Part shown: piece by piece, positions 1-7,745 of the stretch
Layout: every line of letters starts with the position of its first letter
Numbering within the stretch: position 1 is the first letter of the stretch
From: an uncultured Collinsella sp.
Lineage (GTDB): Bacteria > Actinomycetota > Coriobacteriia > Coriobacteriales > Coriobacteriaceae
Assembly (NCBI GenBank): GCA_900541015.1
Contig: UQIB01000023.1
Coordinates: 1 to 46,549, forward strand
Direction of reading: 5' to 3'
DNA: 46,549 nucleotides
Position numbers and translations under genes: made by a program
The notes under the pieces: model-generated
What the model was told of the DNA's origin: nothing
Databases searched by the model: none
Seen by the model: the letters and a program-made list of their open reading frames with translations, nothing else

Positions 1-27
1 GAGATCGAGGTCGTTGCCGCTCTCTAA
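1..27 (+). CDS. C-terminal end of an upstream gene (partial)
   Basis: The first 27 bases read in frame as EIEVVAAL followed by TAA, and a strong terminator hairpin starts about 30 bases later. This is what the tail of a forward-strand gene cut by the window edge would look like. Eight codons are too few to name a product, and chance cannot be excluded. Confidence 0.35.
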   Translation, partial: EIEVVAAL

Positions 28-57
28 GGCGTTGGCCACAACTAAACATGACATGCA

Positions 58-97
58 AAAAGACCCTGCAGCGCGTGCGAGCTGCAGGGTCTTTTAT
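58..97. terminator. Bidirectional intrinsic terminator
   Basis: A perfect 15-bp stem (58-72 with 81-95, AAAAGACCCTGCAGC) encloses an 8-base loop. It has T residues on the right side and A residues on the left, so it can end transcription from both the gene cut by the window edge and the reverse-strand regulator at 140-796. Confidence 0.85.
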
Positions 98-139
98 CAA
101 GTGACGGATCGCTTGTGGAGTCGCACTCCATTTTGCTCG

Positions 140-796
140 TTAGCCTTCCTTGCGGACTTTTTGCAGGTAGCGGTAGACGCTGGGCTCCGAGATGCCCAGC
201 GCGGTGGCGGCGCAGGCCACGGCACCCTTGAGCATGAACACCCCGTTGCCGTTGAGGTGGCGAATGACGTCCACGCGGTCGCTTTGACCAAGCGATGCTA
301 CATCCAGCCCGCGCGCGCTCAGCAACTCGGCAATGCTGCGGTCGATGAGCTCCTGCGTAGACTCCGAAAGGCTTTCGACCTCGATAGACGCGGGCTCTGC
401 CTGTCTAGGCGCCGCGTCGAAGCACGCCATGAGCTGCTGCGCCATGGCGTTGATGGAGCGCACGGTCGAGAGGTCGGTGTTGACGCAGAGCATGCCGACG
501 ATCTCGTCATTCTCGCGGATAAAGTACGTCGCTGACTCCAATGTCTTGCCACCGGCACCGCGGCCCTCATAGCCCGTAATAAACGGCAGGTCGCGATACT
601 TAGCGTCGTGCATGATCTTGAGCGCCAGATCGGTGGCGGGACCGCCGACCTTACGGCCGCTTACGATGCCGTTGCGAATATCGACGATGGCGTGGTCGGG
701 ATCCGAGAAATCGTGCAGCACGATTTCGCTGTTTTTGCCGAGTATCTGCTCCAGGAAATCGACCATCGGCAAAAAACGACGTACGGTCTCGTTCAC
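140..796 (-). CDS. YheO/DauR-type PAS-HTH transcriptional regulator
   Basis: A 218-residue DNA-binding regulator. The N-terminal part (about residues 1-115) matches the YheO-like PAS domain, with the hallmark stretches NSEIVLHDFSDPDHAIVDI and VSGRKVGGPATDLAL. The C-terminal 60 residues form a helix-turn-helix of the HTH_22 type (ALGISEPSVYRYLQKVRK). GTG at 796 is the preferred start: AAAGGAG lies six bases upstream, whereas the upstream TTG at 802 directly abuts that sequence. It is divergent from the purine permease at 1148 with a 350-base shared spacer, so it probably controls block 1 in response to a purine or a breakdown product. That role is inferred; the DauR precedent is D-arginine catabolism. 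A paralogue at 17574-18227 sits at the second purine block. Confidence 0.85.
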   Translation of the reverse strand: MNETVRRFLPMVDFLEQILGKNSEIVLHDFSDPDHAIVDIRNGIVSGRKVGGPATDLALKIMHDAKYRDLPFITGYEGRGAGGKTLESATYFIRENDEIVGMLCVNTDLSTVRSINAMAQQLMACFDAAPRQAEPASIEVESLSESTQELIDRSIAELLSARGLDVASLGQSDRVDVIRHLNGNGVFMLKGAVACAATALGISEPSVYRYLQKVRKEG

Positions 797-1031
797 GGGC
801 AACTCCTTTGGGTTCTATCGAAGTGTTCATAACAATTTTTTATCATGGTAACACGCTGCTCATCATCTCGTATATCCGCAGGTACATTGCGTAATACAGA
901 CGAACGGTAGGAATTTGGCGGTAAACGGTTGACCAAAAGAAAAGTTAGATGTTATTTTGATCAGACACTTTCCTGACCTGCGGAAATGCGTTATCTCAGC
1001 TGAAGAATAGTCTGATAACAAAAAATTATTA

Positions 1032-1060
1032 TTGAGAATGAGAATCATCTTTAATACGAT
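1032..1060 (+). promoter_or_regulatory. Promoter for the purine permease operon
   Basis: TTGAGA (1032-1037) and TACGAT (1055-1060) are separated by exactly 17 bases in an unusually A/T-rich part of the 350-base spacer between the divergent regulator and permease. The start point would lie near 1067, leaving an untranslated leader of about 80 bases before ATG 1148. The GAGAATGAGAATCAT run inside the spacer faintly resembles a Fur-type box but is incomplete. The rest of 797-1147 shows no gene. Confidence 0.55.
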
Positions 1061-1147
1061 AAGCAACGAAGGCACAACCTCAACCCCGCACTGCGTCACA
1101 ATAGAGCGTTAGATGCGAAAACAACTACTTCGAGGATTGGTGGTCAA

Positions 1148-2542
1148 ATGACCCAGGAGACGGTTACGAACGGCACTGAAGCCCTGTTCACTCGCGAAGG
1201 CATGCCGCCCGTTAAGGAAATGATCCCGTGTGCCCTTCAGCACGTACTGGCATCGTTTGCCGGCATCATTACACCGGCGGTCATCATGGCCGGCGTCTAC
1301 GGCTTTAATAGCCAGCAGAGCACCGACATCATTCAGGTTGCGCTCATTCTTTCGGCAATCGACACGGCCCTTCAGGCCTTCGCTCCCTTCCGTCGCATTG
1401 GCGGCGGCCTGCCCATCGTCATGGGCGTTTCGTTCGCGTTCCTGCCGGCCCTTCAGGCCATGGGCGCCTCGGGCTTTAGCTTTGGCGCGCTGCTGGGCGG
1501 CGAGATCGTCGGCGGCGCCGTTGCGGTCCTCTTTGGTCTGGCCTACAGCAAGATCAAGTGGCTGTTCCCGCCCGTCGTGACCGGTACGGTCATCTTCTCC
1601 ATTGGCGTCTCTCTCTATCCCACGGCCGTCAAGTACATGGCCGGTGGCATGGGTACGCCGCTGTGGGGCACCCCGCAGGCCTGGTGCGTCGCTCTTATCA
1701 CCTTCGCCGTGGTCTTTGCGCTCGCCAACTTTGGCAAGGGCACGCTCAAGCTGGGATCCGTGTTCTTTGGCATGATCGTTGGCATGATCGTCTCCATCCC
1801 CTTTGGCATGATCGACTTCTCCAGCGTCGCTACCGCCCAGGTCTTCGCCCTTCCCAAGCTCATGCCCTACGCGCTCGAGTTTAATCCCGAGGTCTGCATT
1901 ACCCTCGCCGTCGTGTTCCCCATGGTTGCCATCCAGGTTATCGGTGACGTCTCCGCCGCCTGCCTGGGCTCCATCGACCGTATGCCCACCGAGCGCGAGC
2001 TCTCTGGTGCCATCGTCTCCCAGGGCCTCACTTCTATGGTCGGCGGCCTGCTGGGCGGTCTTCCCACCAGCGCCCTTGGCCAGAACGTGGGCATCATCTG
2101 CTCCAACAAGGTCGTCAACAAGTGGGTCTTTGTGATCATCGCGGCCGTCTTTGCCATCGCCGGTCTGTTCCCGCAGCTCTCTGCCGTGCTCTCCGCCATC
2201 CCGCAGCCTGTCATCGGCGGCGCGACCGTCGGCGTCTTTGGCACCATCACCATGAACGGTGTGCGCATGTTCACCCGCGAGGGCCTCACGCAGCGCACCA
2301 CCACCATCGTCGGTACCTCCGTTGTCTTTGGCCTGGGTATCTGGATGGCCAGCGGTTGCCTTGCCGGCGAGGGTATGCCCACCTGGGTGTCCACCGTCAT
2401 CGGCTCCAATGCCGTAACCCCCACCGCCATCATGGCCATTGTCCTTAACCTGATCCTTCCGCAGACGCCGGTCGTGGCTCAGCACATCGATGCCGCCAAG
2501 GATGCCGCTGTTGATCTGGTCCTGCCCGAGAGCAAGAAGTAA
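1148..2542 (+). CDS. NCS2-family purine (xanthine/uric acid) permease
   Basis: A 464-residue, 14-helix nucleobase:cation symporter that would import xanthine, uric acid or a related purine with protons. Family marks include QH in helix 1 (residues 31-32, ALQHVLASFAG), IGGGLPIVMG near 84-93 and the NCS2 signature GQNVGIIC (311-318), whose Gln312-Asn313 match the substrate-binding Q-N pair of XanQ/UapA. Oddly, the conserved helix 8 glutamate (Glu272 in XanQ) is Gln263 in AIQVIGD, and the conserved ADG aspartate before helix 9 (Asp304 in XanQ) is Gln292 in VSQG; Asp267 is kept. It leads the block that encodes ssnA, ygfK and xdhD, which supports a purine substrate. Whether it prefers uric acid or xanthine cannot be told from sequence. 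Confidence 0.9.
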   Translation: MTQETVTNGTEALFTREGMPPVKEMIPCALQHVLASFAGIITPAVIMAGVYGFNSQQSTDIIQVALILSAIDTALQAFAPFRRIGGGLPIVMGVSFAFLPALQAMGASGFSFGALLGGEIVGGAVAVLFGLAYSKIKWLFPPVVTGTVIFSIGVSLYPTAVKYMAGGMGTPLWGTPQAWCVALITFAVVFALANFGKGTLKLGSVFFGMIVGMIVSIPFGMIDFSSVATAQVFALPKLMPYALEFNPEVCITLAVVFPMVAIQVIGDVSAACLGSIDRMPTERELSGAIVSQGLTSMVGGLLGGLPTSALGQNVGIICSNKVVNKWVFVIIAAVFAIAGLFPQLSAVLSAIPQPVIGGATVGVFGTITMNGVRMFTREGLTQRTTTIVGTSVVFGLGIWMASGCLAGEGMPTWVSTVIGSNAVTPTAIMAIVLNLILPQTPVVAQHIDAAKDAAVDLVLPESKK

Positions 2543-2558
2543 CCAATTCGGTGCTATT

Positions 2559-2721
2559 CGCCGGCGGACGCATCGCCTCGTCCGCCGGCGCCATGCGGCG
2601 CCAAGCCGCACTTCAAAGGGCTTGTCCCTTTGGTGAAGCGTTGACGGGAGAGGGCCCGTTTCCGGTGTAGGCCGGCGCTTCGCACTTCCGCCATGTCAGA
2701 GGTGTCAAACCCCGCCTCTGA
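2559..2721 (+). other. Intercistronic hairpins between permease and ssnA
   Basis: The 196-base spacer holds a perfect 12-bp G/C stem (2559-2570 with 2579-2590), a bulged CTTCAAAGGG stem (2611-2620 with 2626-2638) and TCAGAGG/CCTCTGA (2696-2702 with 2715-2721), the last ending 17 bases before the ssnA start. None has a T-tract, so they look like mRNA stabilising, processing or pausing structures, not strong terminators. No gene is seen here. Confidence 0.5.
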
Positions 2722-2738
2722 TGTTGAAGGGAGCATTT

Positions 2739-4094
2739 ATGCTTCTGGTCGCTAACGGTTCCGTCTTTACCCGCAACGCTCAGACTCCGTTCATTCCCAA
2801 CGGTGCAGTCGCTATTGACGGAGATACGATCGTCGAAGTGGGCCCCGAGTGCGAGCTCAAGGCTAAGTACCCGGATGCCGAGTACGTCGACGCCCAGGGC
2901 AACCTCATCATGCCCGGACTTATCAACTGCCACACCCACATCTACTCGGGTCTGGCCCGCGGTCTTGCCATTAAGGGCTGCAACCCCACCAACTTCTTGG
3001 AGAATCTTGAGCAGCAGTGGTGGAAGATTGACGACAACCTGACGCTCGACGGCACCAAGGCCAGCGCCTATGCCACGATTCTGGACTCCATCCGCGATGG
3101 CGTCACCACGATCTTCGATCACCATGCAAGCTTCTGCGAGATCCCGGGTAGCCTCTTTACCATTAAGGACGCCGCTCAGGAGCTGGGCATGCGTTCGTGC
3201 CTGTGCTACGAGGTCTCCGACCGCCGCGGTCAGGAAAAACGCGACCAGGCCATTGCCGAGAACGCCGAGTTTGCCCAGTGGGCCGCCAAGGAGCGTCGCG
3301 ATAACGACAACCACATGATCGCCGCAATGTTTGGCGGTCACGCCACCTTTACGCTGTCGGACGAGACTATGGATAAGATGGCCGAGGCCAACAACGGCCT
3401 GACCGGCTTCCACATCCACGTGTGCGAGGGCATGAACGATGTGTGGGATTCCCGCCTCAACCGCGGCGGCATCAGCCCCGTCGAGCGCCTGCTGCAGCAC
3501 AACCTGCTCGGTCCCGACACCATGCTGGGTCACTGCATTCACGTGACGCCCGCCGAGATGGATATCGTCAAGGAGTCCGGCACCTGGCTGGTTAACAACC
3601 CCGAATCCAATATGGGTAACGCCGTTGGCTGCGCTCCCGTGCTCGAGTTCTTCCGCCGCGGCATCCCCGTGTGCATGGGCACCGATGCCTACACCCACGA
3701 CATGCTCGAGAGCCTTAAGGTCTTCCTGATCATTCAGCGCCACAACGCCGCCATGCCCAACGTGGGCTGGTGCGAGGCCATGACCATGCTGTTCGAGAAT
3801 AACGCCAAGATGGCCAGCAAGTACTTCGATCGCAAGCTCGGTGTGCTTGAGCCCGGCGCTGCCGCCGACGTCATCGTTATGGACTACAAGCCCTTTACGC
3901 CGCTGAGCGAGGAGAACATCGACGGCCACATGCTCTTTGGCATGATGGGCAAAAACTGCTGCACCACCATCATCAACGGCCGCGTCCTGTACAAGGATCG
4001 CGAGTTTGTTGGCATTGATGAGGACAAGATCAACGCGTGGACCATGGCCGAGTCCAAGAAGCTCTGGAGCACGCTCAACGATCGCGCCTACTAA
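2739..4094 (+). CDS. ssnA: SsnA-family amidohydrolase of purine catabolism
   Basis: A 451-residue metal-dependent hydrolase of the cytosine deaminase/chlorohydrolase superfamily. Metal and active-site motifs are visible: INCHTHIYSG (His65, His67), GFHIHVCEG, LGHCIHVTP and MGTDAYTHDML. SsnA is one of the genes linked to anaerobic uric acid and purine breakdown in enteric and gut bacteria, where it is thought to hydrolyse a C-N bond of a reduced purine intermediate; the exact substrate is not readable here. The ATG at 2739 is chosen because GAAGGGAG lies five bases upstream; an in-frame ATG at 2721 lacks a binding site and sits in a hairpin. It lies between the permease and ygfK. Confidence 0.9.
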   Translation: MLLVANGSVFTRNAQTPFIPNGAVAIDGDTIVEVGPECELKAKYPDAEYVDAQGNLIMPGLINCHTHIYSGLARGLAIKGCNPTNFLENLEQQWWKIDDNLTLDGTKASAYATILDSIRDGVTTIFDHHASFCEIPGSLFTIKDAAQELGMRSCLCYEVSDRRGQEKRDQAIAENAEFAQWAAKERRDNDNHMIAAMFGGHATFTLSDETMDKMAEANNGLTGFHIHVCEGMNDVWDSRLNRGGISPVERLLQHNLLGPDTMLGHCIHVTPAEMDIVKESGTWLVNNPESNMGNAVGCAPVLEFFRRGIPVCMGTDAYTHDMLESLKVFLIIQRHNAAMPNVGWCEAMTMLFENNAKMASKYFDRKLGVLEPGAAADVIVMDYKPFTPLSEENIDGHMLFGMMGKNCCTTIINGRVLYKDREFVGIDEDKINAWTMAESKKLWSTLNDRAY

Positions 4095-4108
4095 TTACAA
4101 GTAGATTC

Positions 4109-4168
4109 ACGCGCGTCGGATGTTTCGCCGCATCCGACGCGCGTATAGGCGACCTCCGCGGGGTCGCC
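4109..4168 (+). other. Intercistronic hairpins between ssnA and ygfK
   Basis: A perfect 14-bp stem (ACGCGCGTCGGATG at 4109-4122 with 4131-4144) is followed by GGCGACC/GGTCGCC (4148-4154 with 4162-4168). A third weaker CGCCCG/CGGGCG pairing lies further down, before the GAGAGGAG ribosome-binding site of ygfK. There is no T-tract. Transcript stabilisation or processing is more likely than termination, since the genes share strand and pathway. Confidence 0.5.
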
Positions 4169-4242
4169 GGCGCTGTGCTAGCGCTACACCGTATTTGCGC
4201 CCGCCGCGCGGTCTCGCCGGGCGTTACAGAGAGGAGCTCACT

Positions 4243-7242
4243 ATGAGCGACATCATGAGGCCGATCCCGTTTTCGCAGCTGATGAACTGGATCATCGAGG
4301 AGCACAAGACTCAGGGCGCCGTCTTTGGCGTGCGCAAGATGGTCACGACCAACCAGGAGGGTGCGCTTCCCATTTTTGACGAGCGCATCGAGACCCCGTT
4401 TGGCCCGGCCGCCGGCCCCAATACGCAGCTTGCCCAAAACATCGTGGCATCCTACGTGGCCGGTTCCCGCTTCTTTGAGCTCAAGACCGTTCAGGTTATG
4501 GACGGCGAGGAGCTCTCCAAGTGTGTGAACAAGCCCTGCATCGTGGCGCAGGACGAGTGCTACAACTGCGAGTGGTCGACCGAGCTCGAGGTTCCGCAGG
4601 CCTTTGCCGAGTACGTGAAGGCATGGTTTGCCTGCCACCTGATTGCCCGCGAGTATGGTCTGGGCAGCCCGGACGGCTTTGTCTTCAACATGTCCGTGGG
4701 CTATGACCTCGAGGGCATCAAGAGCCCCAAGGTCGATGCGTACATTGAGGGCATGAAGGACGCCAGCGGCTCCGAGGTTTGGAACGAGTGCCGCACGTGG
4801 GCGCTCGCCAACCTGGACAAGTTTGAGCATGTCGACGCCGCGTTTGTCGAGTCCATCCCGGCACGCGTTTCCAACTCCATCACCGAGTCCACCCTGCATG
4901 GCTGCCCGCCGGCGGAGATCGAGCGCATCGCGACCTATCTGATTACCGAGAAGGGTCTCAACACCTACATCAAGTGCAACCCCACGCTGCTGGGCTATGA
5001 GTTTGCCCGCCAGCGCCTCAACGAGCTGGGCTTTGACTACATCGTCTTCGATGACACGCACTTCCGCGAGGACCTGCAGTGGGCCGATGCCGTGCCTATG
5101 TTCGAGCGCCTGATTGCCCTGTGCGCCGAGCACGGCCTGGAGTTTGGCGTCAAGCTGACCAACACGTTCCCCGTCGACGTGACGAGGAACGAGCTGCCCT
5201 CCACCGAGATGTACATGTCCGGCCGTTCGCTGTTCTCGCTGACCATCGAGGCTGCCCGCCGCATTACCGAGCAGTTTGATGGCAAACTGCGCATAAGCTA
5301 CTCCGGCGGTGCCACGGTCTACAACATCCGCGCCCTGTACGATGCCGGCATTTGGCCCGTCACCCTGGCGACCGACGTGCTCAAGCCTGGTGGCTACGAG
5401 CGCTTTAGCCAGATGGCCGGCGAGTTTACCGACCTGGATGGCAAGCCGTTCGCGGGCGTCTCGCTCGAGGCTGTGACCGCGATCCAGACCGACTCACTCA
5501 CCAACCCGCTCTACAAGAAGCCGCTGCGCCCGCTGCCCGACCGCAAGGTCGCCGGCAAGAGTCCGCTTTCCGATTGCTTTACCACGCCGTGCCGCACGAG
5601 CTGCCCCATCCAGCAGGATATTCCCGCCTATCTGGCGGCTGTTGACGAGGGCCGCTACGAGGACGCGCTCAACATCATCATCGAGCGCAACGCCCTGCCG
5701 TTCATTACCGGCACCATCTGCCCGCATCCCTGCGGCCGTGCCTGCGAGCGTGCGTTCTACGAGCCCGAGGGCGCCCAGATTCGCGCCAGCAAGCTCAAGG
5801 CCGCCCGCGAGGCCATGACCGCCGTGCTGCCCAAGCTGCGTGCCCAGACCATCGCAAACGACGGCGAGCGCAACGTTGCCGTTATCGGCGGCGGCCCGGC
5901 CGGCCTGGCGACGGCGTTCTTCCTGACGCGTGCCGGCGTGCCCGTCACCATCTTTGAGGCCCGCGATTCGCTCGGTGGCGTGGTCCGTCACGTGATTCCC
6001 GAGTTCCGCATCGCGAGCGACGATATCTCCCACGATGCCGAGCTCTGCCTAGCCTTTGGCGCCAAGGTGCAGCTCAACGCTCGCGTTGATTCCATTGACG
6101 AGCTCAAGGACCAGGGCTTTACCGACGTGGTCGTGGCCACCGGTGCCTGGATGCCCGGCTCTGCGGGCCTGGGCAAGGGTGCCGAGCTCGATGTGCTGGA
6201 GTTCCTCGAGGCCGCCAAGAAGGGCGAGAAACTCGAGCTGGGCGAGGACGTCGTGGTCATTGGCGCCGGCAACACCGCCATGGACGCGGCCCGCGTGGCC
6301 AAGCGTCTGGCTGGCGTGAAGAACGTGCGCCTGGTGTATCGCCGCACCAAGAAGCAGATGCCCGCCGACGAGGAAGAGCTCGATCTTGCTCTTGCCGACG
6401 GCGTTGAGCTCTGCGAGCTGCTGGCGCCCAAGGCACTTAACGGCGCCGTGCTGACCTGCGACGTCATGGAGCTCGGCGAGCCGGATGCAAGCGGCCGTCG
6501 CAGCCCCGTCGCCACGGGCGAGACTGTTGAGCTTCCCGCCACCACGGTGATCTGCGCCGTGGGCGAGGGCATCGACGTCAGCCTGTACGATGCCGCGGGC
6601 GTCGAGCACGACCGTCGCGGCCGCCTTGCCGCCACCTCCACCGGCGTCGAGGGCGTCTGGGCTGCGGGCGACTGCCGCCGCGGTCCTGCCACCGTGGTCG
6701 AGGCTATCGCCGATGCCGCCGAGGTCGCCCGTGCTATCGCCGACGTGGACTTTAACAAGTACGCCGACTGCAACGAGCAGGCCGGCCGCGAGGACACTTG
6801 CTACGAGCGCAAGGGGTCGCTGTGCCGCGACAAGCGCAACTGCACCAAGACCCGTTGCCTGGGCTGCGGCTCGGTGTGCGAGGTCTGCTGCGACGTGTGC
6901 CCCAACCGCGCCAACGTGGCAATTAAGGTGCCGGGCCTGGCCAAGCATCAGGTCGTCCATGTCGACGGCATGTGCAACGAGTGCGGCAACTGCGCCGTGT
7001 TCTGCCCCTACCAGGAGGGTCGTCCCTACAAGGACAAGCTCACCCTGTTCTGGAGCGAGGAGGACATGGAGAACTCCGAGAACGAGGGCTTCCTGGCCGT
7101 GGACGAGGACCACTTTAAGGTTCGCGTCGCCGGCACGGTCCGCACCGTCTCGGTCGATGCCGTCAACACCGGTCTTCCCGAGGCCGTCCGCCTGACCATC
7201 AGGGCTGTGCGCGACAACTATTCGTACCTTCTTAAGAAATAG
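4243..7242 (+). CDS. ygfK: YgfK: flavin/Fe-S oxidoreductase (putative selenate reductase-type subunit)
   Basis: A 999-residue multidomain reductase; E. coli YgfK is 1032 residues. An N-terminal dihydropyrimidine/dihydroorotate dehydrogenase-like barrel (to about 430) is followed by a GltD-like part with a cysteine segment (TPCRTSCPIQQDIPAY near 445; ICPHPCGRACE near 490), an FAD-binding VIGGGPAGLATAFF near 545 and an NAD(P)H-binding VVIGAGNTAMDAAR near 668. The C-terminus carries further cysteine clusters (RCLGCGSVCEVCCDVCP from about 871; MCNECGNCAVFCP near 910). It probably feeds electrons to, or itself reduces, a purine ring; genetic work ties ygfK to purine/uric acid degradation, and the selenate reductase name is historical. 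ATG 4243 follows GAGAGGAG; an earlier in-frame ATG at 4120 would add 41 unrelated residues. Translated in one run with 7254 and 7746. Confidence 0.9.
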   Translation: MSDIMRPIPFSQLMNWIIEEHKTQGAVFGVRKMVTTNQEGALPIFDERIETPFGPAAGPNTQLAQNIVASYVAGSRFFELKTVQVMDGEELSKCVNKPCIVAQDECYNCEWSTELEVPQAFAEYVKAWFACHLIAREYGLGSPDGFVFNMSVGYDLEGIKSPKVDAYIEGMKDASGSEVWNECRTWALANLDKFEHVDAAFVESIPARVSNSITESTLHGCPPAEIERIATYLITEKGLNTYIKCNPTLLGYEFARQRLNELGFDYIVFDDTHFREDLQWADAVPMFERLIALCAEHGLEFGVKLTNTFPVDVTRNELPSTEMYMSGRSLFSLTIEAARRITEQFDGKLRISYSGGATVYNIRALYDAGIWPVTLATDVLKPGGYERFSQMAGEFTDLDGKPFAGVSLEAVTAIQTDSLTNPLYKKPLRPLPDRKVAGKSPLSDCFTTPCRTSCPIQQDIPAYLAAVDEGRYEDALNIIIERNALPFITGTICPHPCGRACERAFYEPEGAQIRASKLKAAREAMTAVLPKLRAQTIANDGERNVAVIGGGPAGLATAFFLTRAGVPVTIFEARDSLGGVVRHVIPEFRIASDDISHDAELCLAFGAKVQLNARVDSIDELKDQGFTDVVVATGAWMPGSAGLGKGAELDVLEFLEAAKKGEKLELGEDVVVIGAGNTAMDAARVAKRLAGVKNVRLVYRRTKKQMPADEEELDLALADGVELCELLAPKALNGAVLTCDVMELGEPDASGRRSPVATGETVELPATTVICAVGEGIDVSLYDAAGVEHDRRGRLAATSTGVEGVWAAGDCRRGPATVVEAIADAAEVARAIADVDFNKYADCNEQAGREDTCYERKGSLCRDKRNCTKTRCLGCGSVCEVCCDVCPNRANVAIKVPGLAKHQVVHVDGMCNECGNCAVFCPYQEGRPYKDKLTLFWSEEDMENSENEGFLAVDEDHFKVRVAGTVRTVSVDAVNTGLPEAVRLTIRAVRDNYSYLLKK

Positions 7243-7253
7243 GCGAGTCTCTT

Positions 7254-7733
7254 ATGGCCAAATCCATTCAACATAACGTGGCCTACGTTGCCTGCGGAAG
7301 CGGTTGCGCCTCCGCAGGCGGCGACGCCCACTGCAGCGAGGGCTGCATTGGCTGTGGCGCCTGCGTCACGGCCTGCCCCCACGGCGCCATTGCGCTGGTC
7401 GATGGCATCGCCCGCGTAGATCGCTCCAAGTGCACGGGCTGTGGCCTGTGCGGCATGGCGTGCCCGCAGCGCGTGATTGCCTTCGTTCCCGGCTACCAGA
7501 ACATTCTGGTGCGCTGCAACAACACCGATAAGGGCGCCATTGCGCGCAAGGTCTGCGACACGAGCTGCATCGGTTGCGGTATGTGCGCCAAAAAGTGCCC
7601 TGCCGGCGCTATCCGCATCGAGGACAACTGCGCCCATATCGACGGCGTGGACTGCCTGTCGTGCGGCATGTGCGCCGTCGTCTGCCCGCATGGCGCCATC
7701 CACGACCGCACCGGCATCGCCGCCGGCGTGTAG
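7254..7733 (+). CDS. Ferredoxin-like protein with four [4Fe-4S] motifs
   Basis: A 159-residue cytoplasmic electron carrier with four cysteine motifs in two ferredoxin repeats: CIGCGACVTACP, CTGCGLCGMACP, CIGCGMCAKKCP and CLSCGMCAVVCP, each followed by a typical hydrophobic turn. The N-terminal leader ends in a further pair of cysteines. It is comparable in size and makeup to the 4Fe-4S protein next to the purine genes in E. coli (YgfS) and to the RnfB ferredoxin domain. It starts 11 bases after ygfK and ends 12 bases before the molybdenum hydroxylase, so it probably carries electrons between the two. Redox partner assignment is inferred from position. Confidence 0.88.
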   Translation: MAKSIQHNVAYVACGSGCASAGGDAHCSEGCIGCGACVTACPHGAIALVDGIARVDRSKCTGCGLCGMACPQRVIAFVPGYQNILVRCNNTDKGAIARKVCDTSCIGCGMCAKKCPAGAIRIEDNCAHIDGVDCLSCGMCAVVCPHGAIHDRTGIAAGV

Positions 7734-7745
7734 AAGGGAATCACC

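Noticed and set aside
1033..1050. Fur box before the permease
   Set aside because: GAGAATGAGAATCAT resembles only part of the Fur consensus and overlaps the -35 region by chance A/T content; nothing in the operon is iron uptake.
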